From Sphingobacterium sp. UBA1575 (GTDB taxonomy: Bacteria; Bacteroidota; Bacteroidia; Sphingobacteriales; Sphingobacteriaceae): 17,119 nucleotides of DNA. Location: NCBI GenBank assembly GCA_002322865.1, contig DCOH01000025.1, positions 1 through 17,119 on the forward strand. Direction: 5' to 3'. Below the pieces are notes generated by a model. The model saw only the letters and a list, made by a program, of their open reading frames with translations, made no database searches and had not been told where the DNA came from. A program made the position numbers and the translations under genes. Below, one piece after another: positions 7,268-14,580 of this stretch. Position 1 is the first letter of the stretch. Each line of letters begins with the position of its first letter.

Positions 7268-8302
7268 TTAATTCTGATTATTGGCATCGCCATAAGTTCT
7301 CCATTTCTCTAATGCTAAACGAAAATCCTCCGGTAATGGTACTTCAAAGTATAAATTTTCTTTTGTCTTAGGATGTATAAACCCTAACGACTTGGCATGC
7401 AGCGCTTGACGTGGCAACAAGGAAAAGCAGTTGGAAACAAATTGCTTGTATTTTGCAAATTGAGTACCCTTTAATATCTTATCTCCTCCGTAGGATTCAT
7501 CACTAAATAAAGGGTGGCCTATGGATTTCATATGTGCGCGGATCTGATGCGTCCGGCCTGTTTCCAATTCGCATTCGATTAAAGTAACATAACCTAAACG
7601 CTCCAAAACCCTATAATGGGTTACAGACCATTTCCCTTTTTCTGGATCATCATAAACGTCCATGATCCTTCTATCTTTCAAAGATCTTCCGATATATCCA
7701 GATACGGTTCCATCTTCCACGATATCTCCCCAGGCAAGTGCGATATATTTCCTGCTGATACTGTGCTCGTAAAACTGCTTCGCTAAAAAGGTCATTGCCC
7801 ATTCGTTTTTTGCAATCACTAACAGTCCTGATGTATCTTTATCTATTCGGTGCACCAACCCTGGGCGCCCCGTATTTCCAGGTAAAGTAGGTAATTGGTT
7901 CAGGTGAAAAGTTAAGGCATTTACCAAGGTTCCTGTATAATTATTATATCCAGGATGAACAACCATACCTGCCTCTTTATTAACCATCAGCACGTCGTCA
8001 TCTTCATAAACGATTGACAAAGGAATATCTTCGGGATATACTTCGGTATCTCGCGGTGGATCTGGTAAAACAACGGTAATGACATCAAATGGTTTGACCC
8101 GGTAGCTGGCTTTGATAACTTTATCATTTACCTTGACAGAACCGGCATCAATAGCATTCTGAATCCTGTTCCTAGAGGTATTCTCTACCCTATTCATCAG
8201 GAATTTATCAATACGCAATAAAGCCTGACCTTTATCAGCAACTATTCGTAAATGTTCGAATAATTCCTGTTCATCCTGCTCATTTTCCAATTCATCTAAC
8301 AT
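7268..8302 (-). CDS. RluA/RluD-family pseudouridine synthase
   Basis: A 344-residue RNA pseudouridine synthase of the RluA/RluD group, which isomerises specific uridines in 23S rRNA. An N-terminal S4 RNA-binding domain (about 30-77) carries the RIDKFLMNRVENTSRNRIQN pattern. The catalytic domain follows with the signature HRIDKDTSGLLV; the catalytic Asp is D154. Further conserved parts are GRTHQIRAHMKSIGHPL and the C-terminal LHAKSLGFIHP segment. The frame extends to a TTG at 8341, but the ATG at 8302 gives the usual short acidic N-terminus before the S4 domain and is preferred. A promoter-like motif ends just before this ATG. It leads the operon with the aminotransferase. RluD is the closest familiar E. 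coli relative, but the target uridines are not determined here. Confidence 0.93.
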   Translation of the reverse strand: MLDELENEQDEQELFEHLRIVADKGQALLRIDKFLMNRVENTSRNRIQNAIDAGSVKVNDKVIKASYRVKPFDVITVVLPDPPRDTEVYPEDIPLSIVYEDDDVLMVNKEAGMVVHPGYNNYTGTLVNALTFHLNQLPTLPGNTGRPGLVHRIDKDTSGLLVIAKNEWAMTFLAKQFYEHSISRKYIALAWGDIVEDGTVSGYIGRSLKDRRIMDVYDDPEKGKWSVTHYRVLERLGYVTLIECELETGRTHQIRAHMKSIGHPLFSDESYGGDKILKGTQFAKYKQFVSNCFSLLPRQALHAKSLGFIHPKTKENLYFEVPLPEDFRLALEKWRTYGDANNQN

Positions 8303-8306
8303 GCTA

Positions 8307-8336
8307 CAAAAGTAGTATTTTAAAGCGTTCAACAAA
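8307..8336 (-). promoter_or_regulatory. candidate promoter of the pseudouridine synthase operon
   Basis: Read on the minus strand, TTTG (8333-8336) and TACTTTTG (8307-8314) are 18 bp apart and match -33/-7 boxes. The -7 box ends 4 bp before the ATG at 8302. A second TACTTTTG lies at 8339-8346 (minus) and would give a leader of about 30 nt, but it lacks a visible -33 partner. Confidence 0.5.
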
Positions 8337-8365
8337 CTCAAAAGTAAAAATCCTATCTTTAATCC

Positions 8366-9250
8366 ATGCTAAGTCAATTCCCCATCCATAGTCCCGAAGA
8401 AGAGATCCAACATCCACTTTTTACCAAGAAAGCTGTTGAGGTGTTCATCAAACGGGACGACAAAATTCACCCCTTCATCTCCGGAAATAAGTGGCGGAAA
8501 TTGAAATATCCTTTGCAAGAAGCTAAGAACCTAAATAAAAATCTGTTGGTAACCTTTGGAGGAGCATGGTCCAATCACCTATTGGCTACAGCTGCTGCTG
8601 CTGCGCAATTTGGTTTCCAAACCCAAGGGATTGTTCGTGGTGAACCTATTGATAACCCCGTGTTGGCCATGTGCAGGCTGTTCGGCATGGAATTGAAATT
8701 TATTGATAGGACTACCTATAGAGAAAAAGAATCCTATTTCAATAGCCATTTTGATTCTTCAGACGCCTATTTTATTGATGAAGGCGGACGTTCAAAACTG
8801 GGGGTGCTGGGTTGCAAAGAAATTATTGCAGAACTCCAACAAGAATATGCTCATATTCTTACTGCAGCAGGTACTGGCACTACTGCAGCGGGACTATTAC
8901 AAGGAATTGGTGAAGCAAATTTAGCATCCCAAATCCAAGTGATCCCTGTATTAAAAAATGGCGGATTTATTAAGGATGATATAGAAAAGTTCGAGGTTTC
9001 CACTGAGAACCTGGAACTTCATCTAGACTATCATTTTTCAGGATATGGAAAATCAAAACCCGAACTCATCGACTTTATAAAAGATTTCGTTGCTTCCACT
9101 GGAATTATGATCGAACCAGTTTACACCGGCAAGGCAATGTATGCATTGTTTGATCTCATCAAAAAAGACCATTTCAGACCAGGTAGCCGAATCCTTTTCC
9201 TGCATACCGGCGGTTTAACAGGATTACTTGGACAATTAAACCTATTCTAA
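8366..9250 (+). CDS. PLP-dependent D-cysteine desulfhydrase / ACC deaminase-like enzyme
   Basis: A 294-residue fold-type II PLP enzyme of the ACC deaminase/D-cysteine desulfhydrase family, cytosolic. FIKRDDKIHPFISGNKWRKL carries the Schiff-base Lys (K42 in GNKWRKL). TFGGAWSNHLLATA (63-76) holds the S-N-H residues that contact the cofactor or substrate. A Gly/Thr-rich phosphate-binding loop follows in TAAGTGTTAAGLL. The length is slightly shorter than many members (300-340) but both lobes are present. In this family, true ACC deaminase needs particular active-site residues I cannot check by alignment, and D-cysteine desulfhydrase-like activity is the commoner assignment. It is divergent from the pseudouridine synthase gene across about 60 bp. 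A TATCTTTA (-7-like) ends 4 bp before the ATG. No partner gene is evident. Confidence 0.88.
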   Translation: MLSQFPIHSPEEEIQHPLFTKKAVEVFIKRDDKIHPFISGNKWRKLKYPLQEAKNLNKNLLVTFGGAWSNHLLATAAAAAQFGFQTQGIVRGEPIDNPVLAMCRLFGMELKFIDRTTYREKESYFNSHFDSSDAYFIDEGGRSKLGVLGCKEIIAELQQEYAHILTAAGTGTTAAGLLQGIGEANLASQIQVIPVLKNGGFIKDDIEKFEVSTENLELHLDYHFSGYGKSKPELIDFIKDFVASTGIMIEPVYTGKAMYALFDLIKKDHFRPGSRILFLHTGGLTGLLGQLNLF

Positions 9251-9331
9251 AAGCCAATTGAGCTATTTGGGTTATTTTCAAAACTAATTCTATCACTATT
9301 TTGTTAAATAGGATGAATTAAATCGCACAAT

Positions 9332-10024
9332 ATGAACAACCACCACGAACATCATAACGAAATTGATGTAGATGTTATACTAGATCCACAACGTGTAGAA
9401 GCAGGTAAACCTGTATCCATTAATATTTCCATGAACCAGGAAAACAATGCTGTTTCCTTAGATACGGTGCATGAGAAAAAAATGCATTTACTGGCTGTCA
9501 ATGATGAATTAACATGGTTCGATCATTTACATCCCAAAGAAAATAAAGGCAGTTTTGTAGCGAAAGAAACCTTTCCAACTGCTGGAAAGTTCCTATTATT
9601 CGTAGACTTCAAGCCTCAGGATGGGGAGCCCATGGTACACAAGCATGAAATTCATGTAGTAGGTGATGAACGGAGTGAAAAAATTGAATTCCAACCCGAG
9701 ATAGTCGCTAGAGAAGAGGATTATATCGTCACCTTGGAAAATGGCCGAGAATTGAATACTGGAATGCAGTCCCTAGCCTTTACCGTTGAAAAAGAAGGTG
9801 AAATGCTGCAAGAAAAGGATTTGGAAAACTACCTCGGCGCATCGGCACATATTGTGATGATCGAAACAAAAGCCAAAGATTTTTTACATATCCATCCGGT
9901 ATCCAACAAGAAATATCCAATCTATGCAGAAGCGCATATTGAAAAGGCGGGAAATTATCGGATTTGGGTGCAATTTAAAATTTCGGGCAAAGTACATACG
10001 GTAGACTTTTCTGTAGAGGTCTAA
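9332..10024 (+). CDS. two-module FixH/YtkA-like His-rich protein
   Basis: A 230-residue protein with a His-rich start (MNNHHEHHNEIDVDV) and no recognisable signal peptide. It contains two related beta-sandwich modules. Module 1 (about 11-111) has VHEKKMHLLAVND, then WFDHLHPKENKGSF and TFPTAGKFLLFVDFKP. Module 2 (about 118-230) has GASAHIVMIETKAKDFLHIHP and AHIEKAGNYRIWVQFK. The paired motifs, His-Leu/Ile-Val/Leu followed about 12 residues later by HLHP or HIHP and then an aromatic-rich strand, match FixH/YtkA-like proteins found near copper and heavy-metal genes. H52, H65, H67 in module 1 and H173, H186, H188 in module 2 could bind metal (inference). It lies 82 bp downstream of the desulfhydrase gene and 84 bp upstream of the barrel gene, both on the same strand. 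Lack of a visible export signal is odd for this family. Confidence 0.72.
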   Translation: MNNHHEHHNEIDVDVILDPQRVEAGKPVSINISMNQENNAVSLDTVHEKKMHLLAVNDELTWFDHLHPKENKGSFVAKETFPTAGKFLLFVDFKPQDGEPMVHKHEIHVVGDERSEKIEFQPEIVAREEDYIVTLENGRELNTGMQSLAFTVEKEGEMLQEKDLENYLGASAHIVMIETKAKDFLHIHPVSNKKYPIYAEAHIEKAGNYRIWVQFKISGKVHTVDFSVEV

Positions 10025-10050
10025 TATTATTTGATTCCTATGACAAGAGG

Positions 10051-10096
10051 GATAGCTTTATTTTTATACTTTTGTTGCTAATCATTTAAAGCTATC
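10051..10096 (+). promoter_or_regulatory. promoter bracketed by a perfect 10-bp inverted repeat
   Basis: GATAGCTTTA (10051-10060) and TAAAGCTATC (10087-10096) are perfect reverse complements separated by 26 bp. The spacer contains TACTTTTG (10067-10074), an exact -7 consensus, 34 bp before the barrel gene's ATG at 10109. The repeat arms lie on either side of the -7 box, as a repressor operator could. A -33 box is not clear. A stem-loop terminator for the upstream gene is the alternative, but no T run follows. Confidence 0.55.
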
Positions 10097-10108
10097 AATC
10101 AAATACCT

Positions 10109-11410
10109 ATGCGCTTTCGCATTTTTTTGCTTCTTTTCATATTTATACAAGTTTCAAAACCTAAGCATGTAATTGCTCAAGTTCAGATCCAAGATACCAT
10201 AAGTACCAAGCTGGAAAAGGATACCATCCATCCTACCCAACAACTTTATGATATTGTAGACCTGTTCAAGGATATCAATCCTTTTAAGAAAAAGGATTCC
10301 ACTGTTGTTAAAAGCACCAAGAGATCTGCAATTACGTATTTGCCCAACCTGAACTACAACCCATCTATTGGAGGACAGATTGGTATCAAAGCGGTTGGTG
10401 GTAAAATTTTGGGTAATGAACCCAATACAGCAATGTCCATCGGTGCAGCGGCAGTTAGTGCCACGACGAGAGGGATTATCGTGGGTTACCTGATCCATGA
10501 CATCTATACGCCAGGTAATAAATGGAACATCAAAGGAAACATGATGGTGGCTAAGGCTGTAGGACTGGATTATGGTATGGGTATTGGTGGCCCTTTAGAG
10601 AATCCAACCGAGGAAGAATTGATCATGAACAATCCAGAACGGGAGCGTTATGTGAATAAGTTTATGGTTTATTCCATCAGTGAACGAGTTTATAAAAACC
10701 TATTTCCAGGTGCTTTCGTTGGTGTAGGTTTCTTTTTTGAGATGAAGCGTAAATTCGAAACCGTAGGTTCCGATCCTGGTATGGCACCTGTAGAAATCTA
10801 CAGCCGTTGGAATGGTTTTGATGCCAATCGTGTAAACAATAATGGCCTCATGTTGAATATGCAATACATGACGAGGGACAATCCCAATAGCGCTTATAAG
10901 GGCTATTATGTGGATTTTGTCCTGCGCATGAACCAATCTTGGATGGGAAGTGCCCAAAATGCCTATCAATTACAAACAGATTTCCGAAAATATTGGCAAT
11001 TGTCTACAGAAAGACCTAATCATGTATTGGCCTTCTGGAATTTCGGCTCTTATAATCTTGGCGGTAAATTACCTTATGTGGATCTTCCAGGTACTGGAAA
11101 AGACCCTTATGCCAGAAGTGGTCGTGGATATACCTTAGGATATTTTAAAGGAAGATCATTCTTCTATTCGGAATTGGAATATAGATTCCCTATCCTGAGG
11201 AACCAATTCCTAAGCGGCGTTGTATTTGCCAATGTGCAGACTGCTAATGACCAGATGGGTACCGAGTTATTTAAAATCTGGCAACCGGCTGGAGGTGCTG
11301 GCCTTCGCCTATTATTCAATAAAGCAACCCGCACAAATCTTTGTATAGACTATGCCTATGGAAGGTTTGGTCAGCATGGCTTATTCCTGGGCTTGAACGA
11401 GGCATTTTAA
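10109..11410 (+). CDS. BamA/TamA-like outer membrane barrel protein without POTRA domains
   Basis: A 433-residue outer membrane protein. The signal peptide is MRFRIFLLLFIFIQVSKPKHVIA. A short periplasmic linker of about 60 residues includes DIVDLFKDINPFKKKDST. The remainder is a beta-barrel of alternating hydrophobic strands with many Gly/aromatic turns, including SRWNGFDANRVNNNG. The C-terminal part has the Omp85/surface-antigen style segment SELEYRFPILRNQFLSGVVF and a final Phe (LGLNEAF), the usual barrel-closing residue. The length leaves no space for POTRA repeats, unlike BamA. It is 14 bp before the TonB-dependent receptor and surely in the same operon. The His-rich putative metal-binding protein upstream hints at a shared transport or envelope role, but this is inference. 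Confidence in outer membrane barrel is high, in the Omp85 subfamily moderate. Confidence 0.78.
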   Translation: MRFRIFLLLFIFIQVSKPKHVIAQVQIQDTISTKLEKDTIHPTQQLYDIVDLFKDINPFKKKDSTVVKSTKRSAITYLPNLNYNPSIGGQIGIKAVGGKILGNEPNTAMSIGAAAVSATTRGIIVGYLIHDIYTPGNKWNIKGNMMVAKAVGLDYGMGIGGPLENPTEEELIMNNPERERYVNKFMVYSISERVYKNLFPGAFVGVGFFFEMKRKFETVGSDPGMAPVEIYSRWNGFDANRVNNNGLMLNMQYMTRDNPNSAYKGYYVDFVLRMNQSWMGSAQNAYQLQTDFRKYWQLSTERPNHVLAFWNFGSYNLGGKLPYVDLPGTGKDPYARSGRGYTLGYFKGRSFFYSELEYRFPILRNQFLSGVVFANVQTANDQMGTELFKIWQPAGGAGLRLLFNKATRTNLCIDYAYGRFGQHGLFLGLNEAF

Positions 11411-11424
11411 AGACATAAATATTC

Positions 11425-13512
11425 ATGACCAATATAAAAAGTAAATCGCTATTAACTGTTGCCTGTTTGTGTTTTATCCCCTTTCTGGCAAAATCTCAAG
11501 AATCATTAAGGGATACCGGCTATAGGGAAATTGACCCTGTCGTAGTTAAAGCTTATTTCAATTCGCAAGCCTTACTTGGCCTGACCAGTCCATCAAAAGT
11601 TTTAACTAAAGCATTACTTGATGCACAACAGCCATCATCCTTGGTTTCAGCTATGAATACCACGGCAGGTGTGCGCATGGAAGAGCGATCTCCCGGTAGT
11701 TATCGATTGGCTTTAAGGGGTAGTATGATCCGTTCACCCTTTGGAATCAGGAACACCAAAATTTATTTGGATGAAATACCAATGACAGATGCCAGCGGCA
11801 ACACTTATTTCAATCTTTTGGATCCTGTGGGAATTCAGCAGATCCATGTGTTAAAGGGGCCTGATGTTTCCTTATTTGGTCCTAATTCCGGCGGAGTAGT
11901 TAGGATTAGCCCAAATGGCTTGAGCCAACCTAATCATGAAAAGTCCATTCTTTTGCAAGGAGGATCCTATGGAATGTTCCATCAAACTTTATCGATTGGA
12001 CATGAAGTGAACAATAAATACAGCTTTTCTTTCGACCAGGCATTCTTAAGGTCTGATGGATATCGCGAACAGACCGGATTATCCAAAAAATATGTTCAGA
12101 CCGCTCATCATTATCAATATAATCCCTCGGGAAGCTTAAAATTCTTAGGAATCTACAGCGATCTTGGATATGAAACACCAGGAGGATTAACACTTCAACA
12201 GTATGAAGAGAATCCTCAACAGGCACGTCCCGCTGCAGGGAACTTTCCATCTGCTGTTGACCAAAAGGCGGGGATTTATAACAAGACCATATTAGGAGGA
12301 TTGATCCATGACTATCAATTTCAGTTTGGATTGAAACATGTGATCTCAGTCTTTGGCTCCCATACCGATTTTGAGAATCCCTTCATCACGAATTATGAAA
12401 CCCGCAAAGAAAAGAATTTAGGATATAGGACCTATTTTTCATTTGATAGAAATCCTTCAGAAGATTTGAGTTGGGAAGTTCAAGCAGGAATGGAATTACA
12501 GAAAGGTTGGTACCATATCAAGAATCATAAAAATAACCTCGGCGAAATCGGAGATCTGACAGACAACGACCGGTTGGATATGCTTCAGGATTCTTACTTC
12601 TTAAGAGCAAAGGCTCAATTTTTCAAGAGATTGACAGCAGAAGCTTCTCTAGGGCTCAACAATAACAGCATTAATTTCGAACGCGGAATGACAGATGAGC
12701 TTGCCAAAGGTGATATCGAATTTCATTCTAAATTGATGCCAAGAGTTGCCTTATCGTATTTATTAACTTCAAATACCGCTTTGCGTGCTGCCATATCCAC
12801 CGGTTACTCTACGCCGACATTATCTGAGGTTCGTTCTTCCGATAACCAGATCAATACGAGTCTACAGGCTGAATCAGGAACAAATTATGAGATGGGATTG
12901 AGGCAGGAAGCCTTCAATCGGAAATTGATAATTGATTTGACGGCTTATCGCTATAACATGGAGAATGGAATCGTGCGACAGTTGAATGAGGAGGGTAATG
13001 AATTTTTTGTGAATGCTGGGAAAATTGATCAAAAAGGTCTAGAGGCAAGTATACTAACTGAATTAATATCCCCTCAGCCTGAAAGATTTATCCAACAACT
13101 TATTCTTTCAAGCAATCTGACTTATCAGCATTATAAATTTGAGGATTATCAGGTTGATGATAAGGATTTTTCTGGGAATAAGGTAACTTCTATTCCTGAA
13201 TGGATGTGGGTGAATATGTTGGCCTTGAAATTTAACAAAGGCTTTGAATTGAATGTTTTCCATAATTTCACGGATGAAATTCCGTTGAATGATGCAAATA
13301 GTGTGTTTGCAGATAAATATCATTTGGTTCAAGCGAAAGCTTCCTGGTCAACTGGATTTTTAAATAAGTATAAGGTGCAATTTTTTATTGGTGCTGATAA
13401 TGTGCTGAACCAGAAATATTCTTTAGGTAATGATATTAATGCGCTGGGAAATAGGTATTTCAATGCTGCCGCCCCTAGGAATTTTTATGGCGGGGTAAAG
13501 GTTGGTTTTTAG
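11425..13512 (+). CDS. TonB-dependent outer membrane receptor
   Basis: A 695-residue TonB-dependent receptor. It has a signal peptide (MTNIKSKSLLTVACLCFIPF, cleavage near AKS-Q), a short linker holding a possible TonB box (EIDPVVVKAY, about 35-44), then a plug domain (about 55-165). Conserved plug segments are RLALRGS (94-100), TKIYLDEIPM (111-120) and VLKGPDVSLFGPNSGGVV (142-159). The rest is the barrel, ending NFYGGVKVGF with the terminal Phe. It lacks the N-terminal carboxypeptidase-like domain frequent in Bacteroidota SusC-type receptors, so it is closer to FecA/siderophore-type receptors. No SusD partner follows, which argues against glycan uptake. The substrate is unknown; iron or another metal chelate is inferred. 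It is preceded by the barrel gene in one operon and followed 10 bp after the stop by a REP-like hairpin. Confidence 0.93.
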   Translation: MTNIKSKSLLTVACLCFIPFLAKSQESLRDTGYREIDPVVVKAYFNSQALLGLTSPSKVLTKALLDAQQPSSLVSAMNTTAGVRMEERSPGSYRLALRGSMIRSPFGIRNTKIYLDEIPMTDASGNTYFNLLDPVGIQQIHVLKGPDVSLFGPNSGGVVRISPNGLSQPNHEKSILLQGGSYGMFHQTLSIGHEVNNKYSFSFDQAFLRSDGYREQTGLSKKYVQTAHHYQYNPSGSLKFLGIYSDLGYETPGGLTLQQYEENPQQARPAAGNFPSAVDQKAGIYNKTILGGLIHDYQFQFGLKHVISVFGSHTDFENPFITNYETRKEKNLGYRTYFSFDRNPSEDLSWEVQAGMELQKGWYHIKNHKNNLGEIGDLTDNDRLDMLQDSYFLRAKAQFFKRLTAEASLGLNNNSINFERGMTDELAKGDIEFHSKLMPRVALSYLLTSNTALRAAISTGYSTPTLSEVRSSDNQINTSLQAESGTNYEMGLRQEAFNRKLIIDLTAYRYNMENGIVRQLNEEGNEFFVNAGKIDQKGLEASILTELISPQPERFIQQLILSSNLTYQHYKFEDYQVDDKDFSGNKVTSIPEWMWVNMLALKFNKGFELNVFHNFTDEIPLNDANSVFADKYHLVQAKASWSTGFLNKYKVQFFIGADNVLNQKYSLGNDINALGNRYFNAAAPRNFYGGVKVGF

Positions 13513-13521
13513 GTTGACCTT

Positions 13522-13593
13522 CGTCATTGCGAGGAACGAAGCAATCTTTAGATTAATCCAAAGATTGCTTCGTCGTGCCTCCTCGCAATGACG
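13522..13593. repeat. REP-like long palindromic repeat
   Basis: Left arm 13522-13549 begins CGTCATTGCGAGGAACGAAG. The right arm pairs in two blocks of 14 bp, 13560-13573 with 13536-13549 and 13580-13593 with 13522-13535. There is a 6-nt bulge (CGTGCC, 13574-13579) and a 10-nt loop. I recognise CGTCATTGCGAGG...ACGAAGCAATC as a recurring intergenic repeat of many bacterial genomes (recall, not searched). It starts 10 bp after the receptor stop codon, with no T tail. Confidence 0.85.
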
Positions 13594-13664
13594 GAAAATC
13601 CACCATTTTCCTATGTAAAACCATTAAATTCACTATAAAAACACCCTTAAAGCATATTTAAACC

Positions 13665-13696
13665 ATGTTTTTAGTACCTTTATATACTAAAAACAT
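13665..13696. repeat. perfect 12-bp inverted repeat in the convergent intergenic region
   Basis: ATGTTTTTAGTA (13665-13676) and TACTAAAAACAT (13685-13696) are exact reverse complements separated by CCTTTATA. The stem is AT-rich and lacks a following T run, so a classic terminator is unlikely, though it may serve as a bidirectional one through its own T/A runs. It runs directly into the TACTTTCA repeats. Confidence 0.7.
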
Positions 13697-13725
13697 ACTT
13701 TCACATTACTTTCACCCTACTTTCA
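13696..13725. repeat. three TACTTTCA copies at 11-bp spacing
   Basis: TACTTTCA occurs at 13696-13703, 13707-13714 and 13718-13725, each start exactly 11 bp after the last, with variable 3-bp spacers CAT and CCC between copies. The spacing is about one DNA helical turn. Reverse complement is TGAAAGTA. Confidence 0.7.
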
Positions 13726-13745
13726 GTACGAAGCCAACGCCTATC

Positions 13746-14480
13746 CTAATTCGACAAATAACTAGCCTTCACCGTTATATTGGCCGTCTTACTCCTTGAA
13801 GTTGTATTAAAAGCTCCCCCATAAGAAAACTCCTCATTATCATTCTGACCCGTAATTTGAAAAATCCCTAGATCTGCTTTCACCAGCTCCCCTAACGAAG
13901 AACCCGCCTCCTTTGCAATATTCTCGGCTCTTGAACGCGCATTCTGTGAAGCCTGAGAAATCAATTTCAACTTCAAATCCTCCAATCCGGAAAAATAATA
14001 ACTAGGCTGATTCGAACTCAACTCAATTCCCTGGGATATCAATGCCGAAATCTCCCTTGATGCATTATCCACCTTATTCAAGTCCTTAGACTCCACACTA
14101 ACATTCTGGGACAGACTATAACCCGAAAAAGTCGTATAACTATTCCCATTACTATCCGTAGAAGAATTAAACTCTCGGTTTATATTCACCGCATTGAACA
14201 GAATTTCCGCCTCTTTAATTCCCTGCCTCACCAAAAAATCGCGAACCAATTCCCTATCCCGCTTCAATTGTTCCGATGCTTCACTCAGATCCATGGATTT
14301 TCTACTGTAGGAAGCAGACCACTTCACAATATCCGATTCAAAATCGGTTTTAGCATTTCCAGTAACATTAATGGTATTCGAGTTTTTATACTTGTATTTA
14401 TAAGCATTGGCAAACAATAAACCAAAAATAATAAAAGCGACTCCTGCGATAACACTGATGATGATTCCTGTATTCTTCAT
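13746..14480 (-). CDS. SIMPL-domain (DUF541) protein with N-terminal membrane anchor
   Basis: A 244-residue protein with a hydrophobic N-terminal segment (about 7-25, GIIISVIAGVAFIIFGLLFA) that is either an uncleaved anchor or a signal sequence. The SIMPL/DUF541 domain follows: INVTGNAKTDFESDIVKWSA at the start, the central SGYSLSQNVSVESKDLNKVD strand-helix, a Gly-Ile-Glu-Leu-Ser-Ser-like turn, and the C-terminal Ala-rich helix with SQNARSRAENIAKEAGSSLG. The ending strand TANITVKASYLSN is typical. Members such as BP26/OMP28 are periplasmic or envelope-associated with unclear, sometimes stress-related, functions. The likely start is ATG at 14478-14480. It converges with the TonB receptor across the repeat block and is divergent from the S9 peptidase, so probably monocistronic. 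Confidence 0.9.
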   Translation of the reverse strand: MKNTGIIISVIAGVAFIIFGLLFANAYKYKYKNSNTINVTGNAKTDFESDIVKWSASYSRKSMDLSEASEQLKRDRELVRDFLVRQGIKEAEILFNAVNINREFNSSTDSNGNSYTTFSGYSLSQNVSVESKDLNKVDNASREISALISQGIELSSNQPSYYFSGLEDLKLKLISQASQNARSRAENIAKEAGSSLGELVKADLGIFQITGQNDNEEFSYGGAFNTTSRSKTANITVKASYLSN

Positions 14481-14580
14481 GATATGGTCATTATTATGTT
14501 TATAATAAAATTGTTATAATCTCATTAAACCTAAGTTAACGTTTTTTTGAGTAATATTGATGTCCCAAACAATACAATTT
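14481..14580. other. divergent promoter region of the SIMPL and S9 peptidase genes
   Basis: These 100 bp separate two divergent starts. On the plus strand TAATATTG (14552-14559) matches TAnnTTTG with one mismatch, 21 bp before ATG 14581. On the minus strand a TAGGTTTA (one mismatch) lies within the region. Neither has a clear -33 partner, so both calls are weak. Confidence 0.35.

Noticed and set aside
8303..8341. TTG start adding 13 residues to the pseudouridine synthase
   Set aside because: The extension covers both candidate promoter boxes, and ATG 8302 gives the usual family N-terminus.
10154..10498. 114-codon minus-strand frame inside the barrel gene
   Set aside because: It is antisense to a convincing signal peptide and barrel, with a Cys/His/Arg-rich composition typical of a shadow frame. 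The frame at 11930-12250 inside the receptor is rejected likewise.
13696..13725. TACTTTCA triplet as a CRISPR-like array
   Set aside because: Repeats are 8 bp with 3-bp spacers, far too short for CRISPR, and no cas gene is present.
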